Below the pieces are notes generated by a model. That model was not told the origin of the DNA, ran no database searches, and saw only the letters and a program-made list of their open reading frames with translations. From positions 248,001 to 312,000 of the forward strand of contig NZ_JAKLOY010000005.1 in NCBI RefSeq assembly GCF_023652955.1: a DNA stretch of 64,000 bases. Direction: 5' to 3'. Made by a program: the position numbers and the translations under genes. This document shows positions 34,712 through 44,029 of this stretch, one piece after another. How positions within the stretch are numbered: the stretch's first letter is position 1; each line of letters opens with the position of its first letter. Origin of the DNA: Geomonas sp. Red32. GTDB taxonomy: Bacteria; Desulfobacterota; Desulfuromonadia; Geobacterales; Geobacteraceae.

Positions 34712-35320
34712 TCAAAAGGCACGGTCGCGGCAAAGGCGGGAGAGCATCCGGAGGTAATCTTGCGGAAGGTCCATATCGGCGAGGATGCCGGGGTCGTCGA
34801 CCTCCACCTCCCTCACCAGGCGACGGTGCCGCCCGATCACCTCCCTCAACGTTTCTCCCTCCCCCAGATCGGCCAGCACGGGGAGCGGAACCAGCAGGGG
34901 GTGCCCTTTCCTCCCCCCGCAAGTCGGCATCAGGATCCGCTCCGGGGCGGTCCGGTGCAGATGAACCAGGGTGGCCACCGTCTCCGGCCGGACCAGGGGG
35001 AGGTCGCAGAGGGCGACCAGGACCGCCTCGGCTCCGGCCGGGAGCCGGTCGCGCCCGGCCCGGATGGAGGAGGCCATGTCCCCCTCCGCCTCCCGGTTGA
35101 CCACCACCCGGACCGGAAATCGGGCCGCCGCCAAGGCCACCCGTTCCCCATCGGCGCCGGGGGAGACCACCACCACGACACCGGCGGCCCCGGCGGCGAA
35201 GAGGGTGCCCAGGCAGCGCTCCAGGGCACTTTCGGCACCCAGCGGGAGGAGCTGCTTGCAGCTTCCCATCCGCCGCGAGCGCCCGGCGGCCAGCAGGATG
35301 GCGGTCACCGCGGGAGTCAT
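34712..35320 (-). CDS. mocA: MocA-like nucleotidyltransferase (molybdenum cofactor cytidylyl/guanylyltransferase type)
   Basis: 202 residues, the normal length. The nucleotide-binding N terminus is VTAILLAAGRSRRMGSCKQL (LAAGxSxRMG-x-K). CDLPLVRPETV supplies the metal-binding Asp. GRKGHPLLVP is typical of the MocA/YgfJ group, which attaches CMP or GMP to molybdopterin for xanthine-dehydrogenase-type enzymes. The start overlaps the xdhC stop by 4 bp (ATGA). Role and partnership are well supported by this pairing; the exact nucleotide is not determined. Confidence 0.85.
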   Translation of the reverse strand: MTPAVTAILLAAGRSRRMGSCKQLLPLGAESALERCLGTLFAAGAAGVVVVVSPGADGERVALAAARFPVRVVVNREAEGDMASSIRAGRDRLPAGAEAVLVALCDLPLVRPETVATLVHLHRTAPERILMPTCGGRKGHPLLVPLPVLADLGEGETLREVIGRHRRLVREVEVDDPGILADMDLPQDYLRMLSRLCRDRAF

Positions 35321-36081
35321 CTTCCCCTCAGGGCGATCAGCTGGGCCACCACGCTCACCGCAATCTCCTCCGGCGTATGCGCGCCGATATCGATCCCTAC
35401 CGGGGTCACCACCCGCTCCCGCTCCTCGGGGGCGATCCCCTCGTCGGCCAGGGTCTTGAAAAGGAGCTCGCGCTTGCGGCGGCTCCCCAAAAGACCGATG
35501 AAACCGGCCCCGGTCCCCAGGCAGAGCCGGACCGCTTCGAAATCCTGGGCATGGCTGGGGGTGGCGATGAGCAGGAAGCTTCCCTTGCCGACAGGGAGCG
35601 AGGCAAGGGCATCACCGGCCGCAGCGCAGATCACCCGCTCCGCTCCCGGAAGGAGCGCGGCCGAGGCGCACTCGGGACGCTCGTCCACCACCAGCACCCG
35701 GAAGCCGCAGCGGGAGGCCAGCTCGGTCACCGCCTTCCCCACATGCCCCGCGCCGAAGACGACGAGCTCCCCCCTCTTCCCCTGGGGCTCGACAAAGACC
35801 GTCATCCCCCCGCCGCAGGCATAGCCGTTTTCTTCGCTCAGGTCGAACTCGAGGAGCGTGGGGGTACCGGCGGCCAGGGAGGAGAGCGCCGCCGCCACCG
35901 ACTCCTTCTCCACCCATCCTCCCCCCACCGAGCCGAGCAGGGTTCCGTCCCCGCGCACCAGCATCTTGGCGCCCGCCTTGCGCGGGGAAGAGCCCCGGTG
36001 GGAAACGACCGTGGCGACGGAAAAGGGCTCCCCCCTGCGGGTGAGCGCCACCACCTCCTCGTACAGCTCCAGATCGGTCAT
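35317..36081 (-). CDS. xdhC: XdhC/CoxI-family molybdoenzyme maturation protein
   Basis: 254 residues. The N-terminal XdhC/CoxI domain contains TVVSHRGSSPRKAGAKMLV and GSVGGGWVEKE, with Cys in YACGGGMTVFVEP. The Rossmann part has VFGAGHVGKAVTELA and ends VGIDIGAHTPEEIAVSVVAQ. XdhC proteins insert or modify (sulfurate) the molybdenum cofactor of hydroxylases. GGAGG 9 nt upstream supports the ATG at 36081; the frame upstream has no ribosome site. Coupled to mocA by overlap. No molybdenum hydroxylase gene is in the window. Confidence 0.92.
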   Translation of the reverse strand: MTDLELYEEVVALTRRGEPFSVATVVSHRGSSPRKAGAKMLVRGDGTLLGSVGGGWVEKESVAAALSSLAAGTPTLLEFDLSEENGYACGGGMTVFVEPQGKRGELVVFGAGHVGKAVTELASRCGFRVLVVDERPECASAALLPGAERVICAAAGDALASLPVGKGSFLLIATPSHAQDFEAVRLCLGTGAGFIGLLGSRRKRELLFKTLADEGIAPEERERVVTPVGIDIGAHTPEEIAVSVVAQLIALRGR

Positions 36082-36251
36082 CGCCCCCTCCCCTTGCGGC
36101 AGTAGGCCCTCCCCGCCACCCAACCTTTCATAGCACAGCGGCACCGGAAAACAACCGGGGACCCTTCCGGCTTCCTCTCCGCGTCTCCCCGCTTTTTCCC
36201 CTCAAGGGTGGCGGACGGGAAGTCACCGGGGACGGGATCGCCTCCGGATAG

Positions 36252-39200
36252 TCACGCGAGCGCCTCGCGCAGCTTCTTGGCCAGCGATCCCATATTGAAC
36301 GGTTTCTGGATGAACTGCTCGCCCACGGCCCCCTCGGGGGAAGCGAAATCGGCGGCGTAGCCGGACATGAAGAGGATCCGGACTCCGGGGCGGCAGGCTT
36401 GGACCGCCTCGGCAAGCGCCCGGCCGTTCATCCCCGGCATGATCACGTCGGTCATCAGCAGGTCGATGGTCCCCTCGTATCCGGCCGCCACCTGCAGGGC
36501 CTCCTCGGGCGAGGAGGCGGCCAGCACCCGGTACCCCAGCATATTCAGGAGCACGGTAGCCATCTGCAGGATCCCCGCCTCGTCCTCCACCACGAGGACC
36601 GTCTCGCTCCCCCCCGTGATGGCGGCCGACGGCGCACTCTCCTTGGCAACCGCCGGTTCCGGGTGGCGCGGGAGATAGATCCTGAAGACCGCCCCCTCTC
36701 CCGGCGCGCTCTCCACCTCCAGAAAGCCGCCGTTTTGCTTGACCGCCCCGAAGACGGTGGCCAGCCCGAGGCCGGTCCCCTTGCCGACCCCCTTGGTGGT
36801 GAAGAACGGCTCGAAGACCTGGGAAAGGGTCTCCGGATCCATCCCGTGCCCGTTGTCGGCCACCGACAGCCGCACGTACTCTCCGGGGCGGGAGTCGAGA
36901 TGGTCCGCGCAGTAGGCCTCGTCGAGGGTGCAGTTGGCGGTCTCGATGGTGATGGTCCCTCCGCTCCCCAGGGCGTCCCGGGCGTTCACGCAGAGGTTGG
37001 CCACGATCTGGTCCAGCTGGGAGCAGTCGGCCTTGACCGCCCAGACCCCCTCTCCCGGGTGCCACATCAGGGTGACGTCCTCCCCGATCAGCCGCTTGAG
37101 CATCTTCAGCATCCCGTTGACGGTCTCGTTGAGATCGACCACCTTGGGGGCGATCGGCTGCCGGCGGGCGAAGGCCAAAAGCTGGCGGGTCAGCTCGGCC
37201 GAACGCTGGGCGGCCTGGACGATCTCCTGGAGGGCCCCGACGACCGGATGATCGGACTCCAGCTGCAAAAGGCTGAGCTCCGCGTAGCCGAGGATCACCC
37301 CGAGCATGTTGTTGAAGTCGTGGGCCACCCCACCGGCAAGCCTTCCCACCGATTCCATCTTGCGGGCCTGCTGCAGCTGGGTCTCCAGGGCGAGCCGCTC
37401 CTCCTCGGCCCTTTTCCGGTCGGTGATGTCGGTGGAGATCCCGCAGACCGCGTAGATCTCGCCGGAGATCTTCTTGAGCGGGAACTTGACCGAGATGTAG
37501 AGCCTGCGTCCCCCGCCCGACGGGAGCCACTCCTCGAAACTGGCAGGGACCCCGTCGTGCAGGACCCGCCGGTCGTTGTCGGCCAAGAGGGAGGCGACCT
37601 CGGGCGGGAACATATCGAAGTCGCTTCTCCCGATGGGATCGGCAGTCCCCGGAGGCATCAGCTCGCGGCAGAGCCGGTTGGCCAAAAGATAGCGGCCGGC
37701 GGAGTCTTTCATGTAGATGATGGCGGCGGCGTTGTCGGTGATGGCACGCAGGGTCTCCTCGCTGTCCAAGAGAGCCTGCTCCGCCTGCTTTCTCAACAGC
37801 GCCTCCCCCACGTGCTCGGCCACGTCCTCGAGGAGGGAGATCTCCTCCCGGATGAAGCACCCCTTCCGCTTGGCCCCCATCTGGAGGACGCCGACGATCT
37901 CCCCCTTGGCCCGGATGGGAACCAGCGCCATGGAGACGTACCCGTGCCGCCGGCATTCGTTGCGGGGGCAGTAGCGGCGGTCATCCGCGGGGGAGAGGTC
38001 GAGCTCGGAGAAGGAGTCGTTGGACCAGGCGCTTCCGCGCGGGGTGAAGACCCCCTGGCCCGGGCCGGTGGCTCCGGAAGCCACCACCCCGCAGGTGCAT
38101 TCCAGCCTGAGCGAGCCGGAGAGATCGGCCACCGAAGAGCGCCCGGCGAGCGAGCGTTCGCGCTCCAGGAATTCGGCGCTGTAGCCGTCGGAGCGGATGA
38201 TGGGGAAATCCTCCCCCTCCTTGAGGCGTACCGCCACCGCGTCCACCCCGGTCATCGATTTCACCAGCGAGACGGTCTCGGCCAGGATGTCCTCGAGGAG
38301 GGCGGGCGTATTGAGGGCGAGCATGATCCGGTGGCTCATGACCCGGTACGACTCCACGAGCTTCTTCGTGGTGACATTGCGCACGAAGGTGACGATCACC
38401 CCGCCCCCCTCGGTAAGGTAACGGGCCGAGACCTCGACGTCGAAGGGGGTGCCGTCCTTGCGGCGGTGGCGCCCCTCCAGCTCCGCCTGGCCGGCGGCGA
38501 CCACCTGCCGGGAGAGCCGCTCGAGCTCCTCCGGGGAGCGCTCGGAGAGGTCGTGGACCCTCATGGTCAAAAGTTCGGTGCAGGAGAAGCCGCTCATCCG
38601 ACAGTAGGCGTCGTTGACGGCCAGGATCCTTCCGGCGCGGTCGCAGCGGAGGATGCCGTCGCGGGCCGACTGGAGGACGGCGCTCAGCAGCTCCTCCTGC
38701 TCCCGCAACTGGGCGGTCCGCTCCTCGACCTTGCGCTCCACCGACTGGTTCGCCTCGACGAGGGAGAGCTGGGACTGGCGGAGCTCCCGGAACAACGTGT
38801 GGAAGGGGCGCCGGACCCCGCAGACGAAGATGGCGCGGTAGACGAGGTAATAGGCGGCCAGCTTCAGGTAGTGCCCGGCCATGTTGGCGAAGTCGGAGAC
38901 TGCGACGTAGCGGGTGAAGGCGATCTCGGAAAGGATGGTGCAGATGGCGGAGGCCATGATGAACCGGAAGGTGGTCCGGCTGAGGCGGGAACGGATCCTC
39001 CAAAGGAGCGGGAGCGAGAACACGAGCAGCAGGGAGATCGCGTACTCGGAGACGATCTTGAAGCGGGTAAGCCCAGTCCCTTCCCGGTAGCAGTCGGGGA
39101 AGTCCCCGTGGAAGACCGCCCAGAGCAGGGCCAGGGCCAAAAGCGCGTAGCCCCCCATGAGAAGCGGCAACCGCGGCTTTTTCCCGATCAGCAGGGGGGC

Positions 39201-39614
39201 CGCCAGGAAGGAGGTGGTCTGGAGGGCGCGGGCGGCGACCCAGAGCTGGGTCGGGAGGTTCGCGTCGTAGCCGGGAAAGACGTTCATCCCCCGGTAGGCC
39301 AGGGTGTGGTGGAGATCGATGGCCCCGGCGGCGGCGAAGCCGGTGCAGATCACCATCAGGAAACCGTTTTCCAGCCGTTCGCGGGTGTTCCAGACCAGGA
39401 TGGCGGTGGTGAGGGCGAGCGATATGCTGGCGAATTCGACCAGGGAGTGGAAGAGGAGATAGGAGTAGCGGGCGGAGAGGAAGAGCCCGGCGGCCACGGC
39501 AACGGCCGCCGCCAGGAAGCGGCCGGTACCGACCCGTCCCATGACCTCATCCTCGGCAGAAAGCGCGGGATGACCTCCCTCGGGAGGATCTATGTCAGAT
39601 CCGCTTCGGCTCAT
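36252..39614 (-). CDS. Orphan hybrid sensor kinase (MASE3-like - PAS - GAF - PAS - HisKA - HATPase - REC)
   Basis: 1120 residues. The N-terminal ~35-270 has eight or so helices with the MASE3-like pattern DLHHTLAYRGMNVFPGYDAN and YRAIFVCGVRRPFHTLFREL. A coiled coil, a PAS (~305-415), a GAF (~430-600, with several Cys in DRRYCPRNECRRHGY), and a second PAS (~605-730) follow. The H box is [14 protein letters not shown]; the ATPase part has NLCVNARDAL, DNGHGMDP and GTGLGL. The C-terminal receiver has LLMTDVIMPGMNG and KPF. GGAG lies 5-6 nt before the ATG at 39614. The Cys cluster in the GAF could bind metal, which is inference. No cognate regulator adjacent. Confidence 0.93.
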   Translation of the reverse strand: MSRSGSDIDPPEGGHPALSAEDEVMGRVGTGRFLAAAVAVAAGLFLSARYSYLLFHSLVEFASISLALTTAILVWNTRERLENGFLMVICTGFAAAGAIDLHHTLAYRGMNVFPGYDANLPTQLWVAARALQTTSFLAAPLLIGKKPRLPLLMGGYALLALALLWAVFHGDFPDCYREGTGLTRFKIVSEYAISLLLVFSLPLLWRIRSRLSRTTFRFIMASAICTILSEIAFTRYVAVSDFANMAGHYLKLAAYYLVYRAIFVCGVRRPFHTLFRELRQSQLSLVEANQSVERKVEERTAQLREQEELLSAVLQSARDGILRCDRAGRILAVNDAYCRMSGFSCTELLTMRVHDLSERSPEELERLSRQVVAAGQAELEGRHRRKDGTPFDVEVSARYLTEGGGVIVTFVRNVTTKKLVESYRVMSHRIMLALNTPALLEDILAETVSLVKSMTGVDAVAVRLKEGEDFPIIRSDGYSAEFLERERSLAGRSSVADLSGSLRLECTCGVVASGATGPGQGVFTPRGSAWSNDSFSELDLSPADDRRYCPRNECRRHGYVSMALVPIRAKGEIVGVLQMGAKRKGCFIREEISLLEDVAEHVGEALLRKQAEQALLDSEETLRAITDNAAAIIYMKDSAGRYLLANRLCRELMPPGTADPIGRSDFDMFPPEVASLLADNDRRVLHDGVPASFEEWLPSGGGRRLYISVKFPLKKISGEIYAVCGISTDITDRKRAEEERLALETQLQQARKMESVGRLAGGVAHDFNNMLGVILGYAELSLLQLESDHPVVGALQEIVQAAQRSAELTRQLLAFARRQPIAPKVVDLNETVNGMLKMLKRLIGEDVTLMWHPGEGVWAVKADCSQLDQIVANLCVNARDALGSGGTITIETANCTLDEAYCADHLDSRPGEYVRLSVADNGHGMDPETLSQVFEPFFTTKGVGKGTGLGLATVFGAVKQNGGFLEVESAPGEGAVFRIYLPRHPEPAVAKESAPSAAITGGSETVLVVEDEAGILQMATVLLNMLGYRVLAASSPEEALQVAAGYEGTIDLLMTDVIMPGMNGRALAEAVQACRPGVRILFMSGYAADFASPEGAVGEQFIQKPFNMGSLAKKLREALA

Positions 39615-39816
39615 GGCAACTCCGGCGGGAGGGGCAGGATCTATGGCCGCGATCGGCAAAGAGCGCGGGAATAATTACTGTATCGGCACGTCCAGAGTTT
39701 TTCTTTTAGCATAAATATCACTAAAGAAAACTAAGTTTTTCCCGCAGTGTCGAATTCATTCATCCCGTGACGGCAAGGATTTGAGAGTACCGGGAACAGG
39801 AGGCGGGAGACCAAAT

Positions 39817-40959
39817 TCATTCCAGAGACTTGTGGAAACGGAGCACGCTCACCGAGAGCATGAAGATCCCGATGGCGGCCATCCCCGCCATCTGCGGCCA
39901 GAGCACGTCGATCCCCACCCCCTTCAGGTAGACGCTGCGGAGCACGGTCTGGAAGTAGCGCATCGGGTTCAGCAGGGTTAGGTACTGCAAGAAGGTGGGC
40001 ATGCTGCTGATGGGGGAGCCGAAACCGGAGAAGATGATGGCGGGCATGATGAAGAAGAAGCTGGTCACCATCGCCTGCTGCTGGGTGGCGGAGACCGTGG
40101 AGATGAAGAGGCCGATCCCGAGCGCCCCCAGGAGAAAGAGGACGGTGCCGAGGGCAAGCACCCAGACGCTCCCCCGAAGCGGCACCTTGAACCAGAAGGT
40201 CCCCACCGCCGAGATCAGGGTGGCGTCCAGGCCGCCAATCAGGAAGAAGGGGATGGTCTTGCCGAGGATGAACTCGCTCCGGCGGATGGGGGTCACCATG
40301 ATCTGCTCCAGGGTCCCGATCTCCCGCTCCCGGACCACCGAGACGGCGGTGAGGGTCATCACGATGACCAGCATGAGGTTGCCGATCACCCCCGGGACGA
40401 AGAACCACTGGCTCGACATATCGGTGTTGTACCAGGGGCGCTTGTCGAGGACGATGGTGGGGAGGCCGCCGGCGGCAAGGGGTGCCGTCCGGGAGAGCGA
40501 GGCGAGCTGGTACTCGCGGGCGTAGGAGCCCGCCACCTCGTTCAGATAGCCAAGCCCCACGAGCGCCGTGTTGGAGTTGCTGGCGTCCACGATCACCTGG
40601 GCATGGGCGGTCTCCCCCTTCCCCAGCAGGCGCGCGAAGCCGGCGTCGATCTCGACCGCCATGGTCACCTCCCCGCGGTCGATGAGGTCGGCGACCTGGC
40701 GGCGGTCGGTGAGCCGGTAACGGACGTCGAAGTAGCGGCTCCCCTCGAAGCGGGAGACGAGCTCGCGGGAGGCCTGGCTCTGGTCGTAGTCGAGCACCGC
40801 CATCGGGACGTGCTTGATCTCCAGGGTGGCGGCATAGCCGAAGACCACCATCTGGATCACCGGGGGGCCCAGGAGCAGGAAGCGGGTCCGCTTGTCCCGC
40901 AGGACCTGGATGAATTCCTTGACCAGCATGTGGCGCAGGCGGCTCAGCATGGCGCGCAT
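39817..40959 (-). CDS. ABC-2-type export permease (distal)
   Basis: 380 residues. An N-terminal helix (~25-45), a large extracytoplasmic domain (~50-175), then five helices (~180-375), the YhhJ/YbhR layout. The signature region EREIGTLEQIMVTPIRRSEF lies between helices, and SPISSMPTFLQYLTLLNPMR near the end. Abuts the preceding permease gene (TAGATG). Pairs with it as the transmembrane heterodimer of the export operon. Confidence 0.93.
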   Translation of the reverse strand: MRAMLSRLRHMLVKEFIQVLRDKRTRFLLLGPPVIQMVVFGYAATLEIKHVPMAVLDYDQSQASRELVSRFEGSRYFDVRYRLTDRRQVADLIDRGEVTMAVEIDAGFARLLGKGETAHAQVIVDASNSNTALVGLGYLNEVAGSYAREYQLASLSRTAPLAAGGLPTIVLDKRPWYNTDMSSQWFFVPGVIGNLMLVIVMTLTAVSVVREREIGTLEQIMVTPIRRSEFILGKTIPFFLIGGLDATLISAVGTFWFKVPLRGSVWVLALGTVLFLLGALGIGLFISTVSATQQQAMVTSFFFIMPAIIFSGFGSPISSMPTFLQYLTLLNPMRYFQTVLRSVYLKGVGIDVLWPQMAGMAAIGIFMLSVSVLRFHKSLE

Positions 40960-42093
40960 CTAATCGATCCTCTTCTTGAAGGCCCGGGTGGCCAGGATGG
41001 TCAACACCACGGCGAACAGGGCGAGCCCGGCCACGTCCTGCCACATGAGCGAAAGCGGCGTCCCCTTGAGAAAGACGTTACGCAGGATGAACATGAAGTA
41101 GCGGGCCGGGACGAGATGGGTGACCACCTGCACGGCGGCCGGCATCTGGTCGATGGGATAGATGAATCCGGAGAGGAGAAAGGCCGGGAGGAAGGTGGCC
41201 ACCAGGGCGAGCTGGCTCGCGGCCATCTGGTTCTTGCCGACCACGGAGAGGAAGTACCCCATGGAGAGGACCACCAGGATGAAGAGGACGGTGGACAACA
41301 GGAAGATCCAGAGCTGGCTCCGGAAGGGAACCCCGAACCACCAGACCCCGAGGGCCGCGCAGAGGCAGGTGTCGAAAAGGCCGATGACGAGGTAGGGGGC
41401 GAGCTTGCCGAGCATGATCTCCATCCTGGTCACCGGGGTGGAGACGAGCTGCTCCATGGTCCCCCGCTCCCACTCGCGGGCAATGGTGAGCGAGGTGAGG
41501 AAGGTCCCCACCACCGCCATCACCATGGCCACCACGCCGGGGACGATGGTCGCCATGCTCTCCAGGTTCTCGTTGTACCAGGTGCGGGCGTCGAGGCTCA
41601 AGGGGGGGGCCACCCGGATCTGTCCCCGCCGCTGGAGCCAGGCGACCTGGAGCCCCTGGGCGTAGGAAGAGACCACCGCCTCGCCGTAGCTCATCCCGAG
41701 GTTGGCCGAGTTGCTGTCGGTGCCGTTCACGATGGCCTGGATGCCGACCGGCTGGCCCGCCGCGAGCTTCAAGGAGAAGTCGAAGGGGACCACCACCGCC
41801 ATCTGGCAGTCGCCGCGGTCGATAGCCTCCACCACCTCCCGGTAGCTATCCACCGTCTTCACCACGTTGAAGTACTCCGAGGCCTGGAAATGCTTGAGGA
41901 AATCCTGGCTCTGCTGGCTTTTCTCCTGGTCGAGGAGGTAGAGCGGGATGTGCTTGGTATCGAAGCTTACCCCGTAGCCGAAGGCGAGCATCATGATGAC
42001 CGGCATGGCGATCACGATGGCGATCGAGCGGGCATCGCGCTTGATCTGGATGATCTCCTTGATCGCCATGGCCAGGAAGCGGTCGAAGTTCAT
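40960..42093 (-). CDS. ABC-2-type export permease (proximal)
   Basis: 377 residues with the same layout as the next gene: one N-terminal helix, a ~150-residue external domain, and five C-terminal helices. AREWERGTMEQLVSTPVTRM and YPIDQMPAAVQVVTHLVPAR are the paired family signatures. Overlaps the ATPase gene by 4 bp. Likely YbhS-like; with its partner it forms the membrane part of a YbhFSR-type exporter. Confidence 0.93.
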   Translation of the reverse strand: MNFDRFLAMAIKEIIQIKRDARSIAIVIAMPVIMMLAFGYGVSFDTKHIPLYLLDQEKSQQSQDFLKHFQASEYFNVVKTVDSYREVVEAIDRGDCQMAVVVPFDFSLKLAAGQPVGIQAIVNGTDSNSANLGMSYGEAVVSSYAQGLQVAWLQRRGQIRVAPPLSLDARTWYNENLESMATIVPGVVAMVMAVVGTFLTSLTIAREWERGTMEQLVSTPVTRMEIMLGKLAPYLVIGLFDTCLCAALGVWWFGVPFRSQLWIFLLSTVLFILVVLSMGYFLSVVGKNQMAASQLALVATFLPAFLLSGFIYPIDQMPAAVQVVTHLVPARYFMFILRNVFLKGTPLSLMWQDVAGLALFAVVLTILATRAFKKRID

Positions 42094-43103
42094 GGCGTCC
42101 TCCCGGGGCGGGGGGTGGTGAGCGAGACGAAGACATCCTCGAGGCTCGGGCGGATCCGTTCCACCTTGCCGGCGGCGATACCCTCGCGGGCGAGAAGCGT
42201 CTTCACCCCGGGCGCCGCCTGCTCCGCGTTTTCCACCACCAGGTGGAGGGCGTTACCGAAGATGGCCGCGTCCTGGATGAAGGGGGCGGCGCCCAGGAGT
42301 TCCAGGGCCTGGCCGACCTTTTCGCACTCGACCAGCAAAAGCTCACCCGACATGGAGCCTTCCTTCAGTTCCAGCGGGCTTCCCGAGGCGACGATCTTCC
42401 CCCGGTAGATGAGCACCAGCCGGTTGCAGTATTCCGCCTCGTCCATGTAGTGGGTGGTCACGAAGACCGTCACCCCGTCCGCGGCCATCTGGTGGATGAG
42501 CTCCCAGAACTGGCGCCGGGACATGGGGTCAACCCCGGAAGTCGGCTCGTCGAGGAAGACCACCGGTGGGCGGTGGAGGACGGCGCAGCCGAGGGCGAGG
42601 CGTTGTTTCCATCCGGTGGCGAGCGTACCGGCCATGGACTTTTCCCGGCCGTTGAGGCCCGCCATCTCCACGGCCCAGGAGATGCGGGAGGGAAGTTGTG
42701 AGCGGGGGACCGAGTACATGCCGGCGAAGAAGTGGAGGTTTTCGAGTACCGTGAGGTCGTTGTAGAGGGAGAATTTTTGGGACATATAGCCGATGTTCTG
42801 GCGGACGATTTCCGGGTGGGTGGCGACGTCGATGCCCGAGACCGTAGCGGAGCCCGAGGTAGGGGAGAGGAGGCCGCAGAGCATGCGGATGGTAGTGGAC
42901 TTACCGGCGCCGTTGGGGCCGAGGAAGCCGAAGATTTCCCCCTTGTTGGCGGTGAGGGAGATATCGTCCACCGCCGCGAAGTCGCCGAATCTCTTGACCA
43001 GGCCGGTCACGACCACCGCCGCTCCCTCCGGTCCCTTCCTTAGGTCCCTTAAGTCCCTGGTGTCCCTTGGGTCCTTCCTTAAGTCCCTTGAGTCCCTAAT
43101 CAC
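42090..43103 (-). CDS. ABC exporter ATP-binding protein (second ATPase)
   Basis: 337 residues. Walker A GPNGAGKST, Q loop MSQKFSLYNDL, Walker B VVFLDEPTSGVDP and switch His (FVTTHYMDEAE) are intact. The normal LSGG-type signature appears as TLATGWKQRLALG, seen in DrrA/YbhF-like second ATPases. The start is GTG overlapping the upstream stop (GTGA) with GGAGG ahead of it. The first ~25 residues (RDSRDLRKDPRDTRDLRDLR) are encoded by a degenerate 9-bp DNA repeat, so a later GTG just before VVVTGLVKRFG is possible. In E. coli YbhF the two ATPases are fused; here they are separate genes. Confidence 0.92.
   Translation of the reverse strand: MIRDSRDLRKDPRDTRDLRDLRKGPEGAAVVVTGLVKRFGDFAAVDDISLTANKGEIFGFLGPNGAGKSTTIRMLCGLLSPTSGSATVSGIDVATHPEIVRQNIGYMSQKFSLYNDLTVLENLHFFAGMYSVPRSQLPSRISWAVEMAGLNGREKSMAGTLATGWKQRLALGCAVLHRPPVVFLDEPTSGVDPMSRRQFWELIHQMAADGVTVFVTTHYMDEAEYCNRLVLIYRGKIVASGSPLELKEGSMSGELLLVECEKVGQALELLGAAPFIQDAAIFGNALHLVVENAEQAAPGVKTLLAREGIAAGKVERIRPSLEDVFVSLTTPRPGRTP
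43029..43097. repeat. Degenerate 9-bp repeat (AAGTCCCTT-like) at an ABC gene junction
   Basis: Repeated variants of AAGTCCCTTGAGTCCCT / GGTCCCTTA cover the junction between the two ATPase genes. Read on the minus strand, they encode the Arg/Asp-rich start of the second ATPase. They resemble in style, but not in sequence, the satellite at 7383-7481. Confidence 0.75.
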
Positions 43104-44029
43104 CCCTTCCCCCTCCTGACCGCCTCCACGAAGAGGTCCTCCACCGTAGGGGCGACCGCCTCGATAGAGGCCGTCACCCCGGCCGCCGCCAGCTCGTTTT
43201 TGAGTTGAGCGACCCGGGCCGGGTCGTCGACCACCACATGGAGGCCGTCCCCGACCACCATCACGCTCCCGACCCCGGGGCGCCCCTCCAGGAGGGAAGC
43301 CACCGGGCGTGGATCGCCGGTGACTATGGAGAGCACCTGCCCCGCGAAGTTCGCCTTCAAGGCCGCCGGGGTATCGCAGAAGAGGAGCCTCCCCTCGTGC
43401 AGGAGGGCGATGCGGTGGCAGCGCTCCGCCTCGTCGAGGTAGCTCGTGGTGGTGAGGATGCTCACCCCCTCCCCCAAAAGAGAGTAGAGGATGGCCCAGA
43501 ACTCCCGCCGGGAGACCGGGTCCACCCCGTTGGTCGGCTCGTCGAGGAGGATCACCTCCGGGGTGTGGATGAGCGCGCAGACGAGCCCGAGCTTCTGCTT
43601 CATCCCTCCCGAGAGCTTCCCGGCGAGCCTCCCCCGGAACTCGCTCATCCCCGCCCCGGCCAATAGCCTCGCCGCCCGCTCCTCGCACGCCTTCCCCTTC
43701 ACCTGGAAGAGCCGTGCATAGAAGCGGATGTTCTCGTCCACGGTCAGCTCCTCGTAGAGCCCGAAGCGCTGCGGCATGTAGCTCACCCGCTGCTTGGCCC
43801 CCTCGGGGTCCTTGACCAGGTCGCACCCCGCCACCCGGACCTCGCCCGCCTCCGGCGTCAGCACCCCGGCCAGCATCCGCATGGTGGTGGTCTTCCCGGC
43901 CCCGTCGGGACCGACCAGCCCGAAGATCTCCCCCCGCTCGACCGAAAAGGTCAGCCCGTCCACGGCGCGCACGCCGGGAAAGGACTTGGTGAGGCCCCGG
44001 ACCGCTATCGGGCTCTCCCCTTCCTTCAC
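43100..44029 (-). CDS. ABC exporter ATP-binding protein (first ATPase)
   Basis: 309 residues. Walker A GPDGAGKTT, Q loop MPQRFGLYEEL, signature LSGGMKQKLGL, Walker B VILLDEPTNGVDP and a His-less TTSYLDEAERC at the usual switch-His position (TxHxxxEA becomes TTSYLDEA). The same Ser is common in YbhF/YhiH N-terminal ATPase domains. Ends with a ~90-residue DUF-type ATPase extension. Overlaps both neighbours (HlyD gene by 4 bp). Confidence 0.94.
   Translation of the reverse strand: MKEGESPIAVRGLTKSFPGVRAVDGLTFSVERGEIFGLVGPDGAGKTTTMRMLAGVLTPEAGEVRVAGCDLVKDPEGAKQRVSYMPQRFGLYEELTVDENIRFYARLFQVKGKACEERAARLLAGAGMSEFRGRLAGKLSGGMKQKLGLVCALIHTPEVILLDEPTNGVDPVSRREFWAILYSLLGEGVSILTTTSYLDEAERCHRIALLHEGRLLFCDTPAALKANFAGQVLSIVTGDPRPVASLLEGRPGVGSVMVVGDGLHVVVDDPARVAQLKNELAAAGVTASIEAVAPTVEDLFVEAVRRGKG

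Noticed and set aside
36399..39674. 1091-codon plus-strand frame opposite a hybrid kinase, and similar long antisense frames (26827-28923, 22128-23990, 1445-4036 minus)
   Set aside because: High-GC genes commonly leave the opposite frame open. The minus-strand (or plus-strand) kinase, pump and ppk1 proteins are clearly the real ones.
43104..43826. 5' extension of the second ABC ATPase frame
   Set aside because: It overlaps the first ATPase gene in another frame and has no family similarity; the GTG at 43103 with a ribosome site is preferred.
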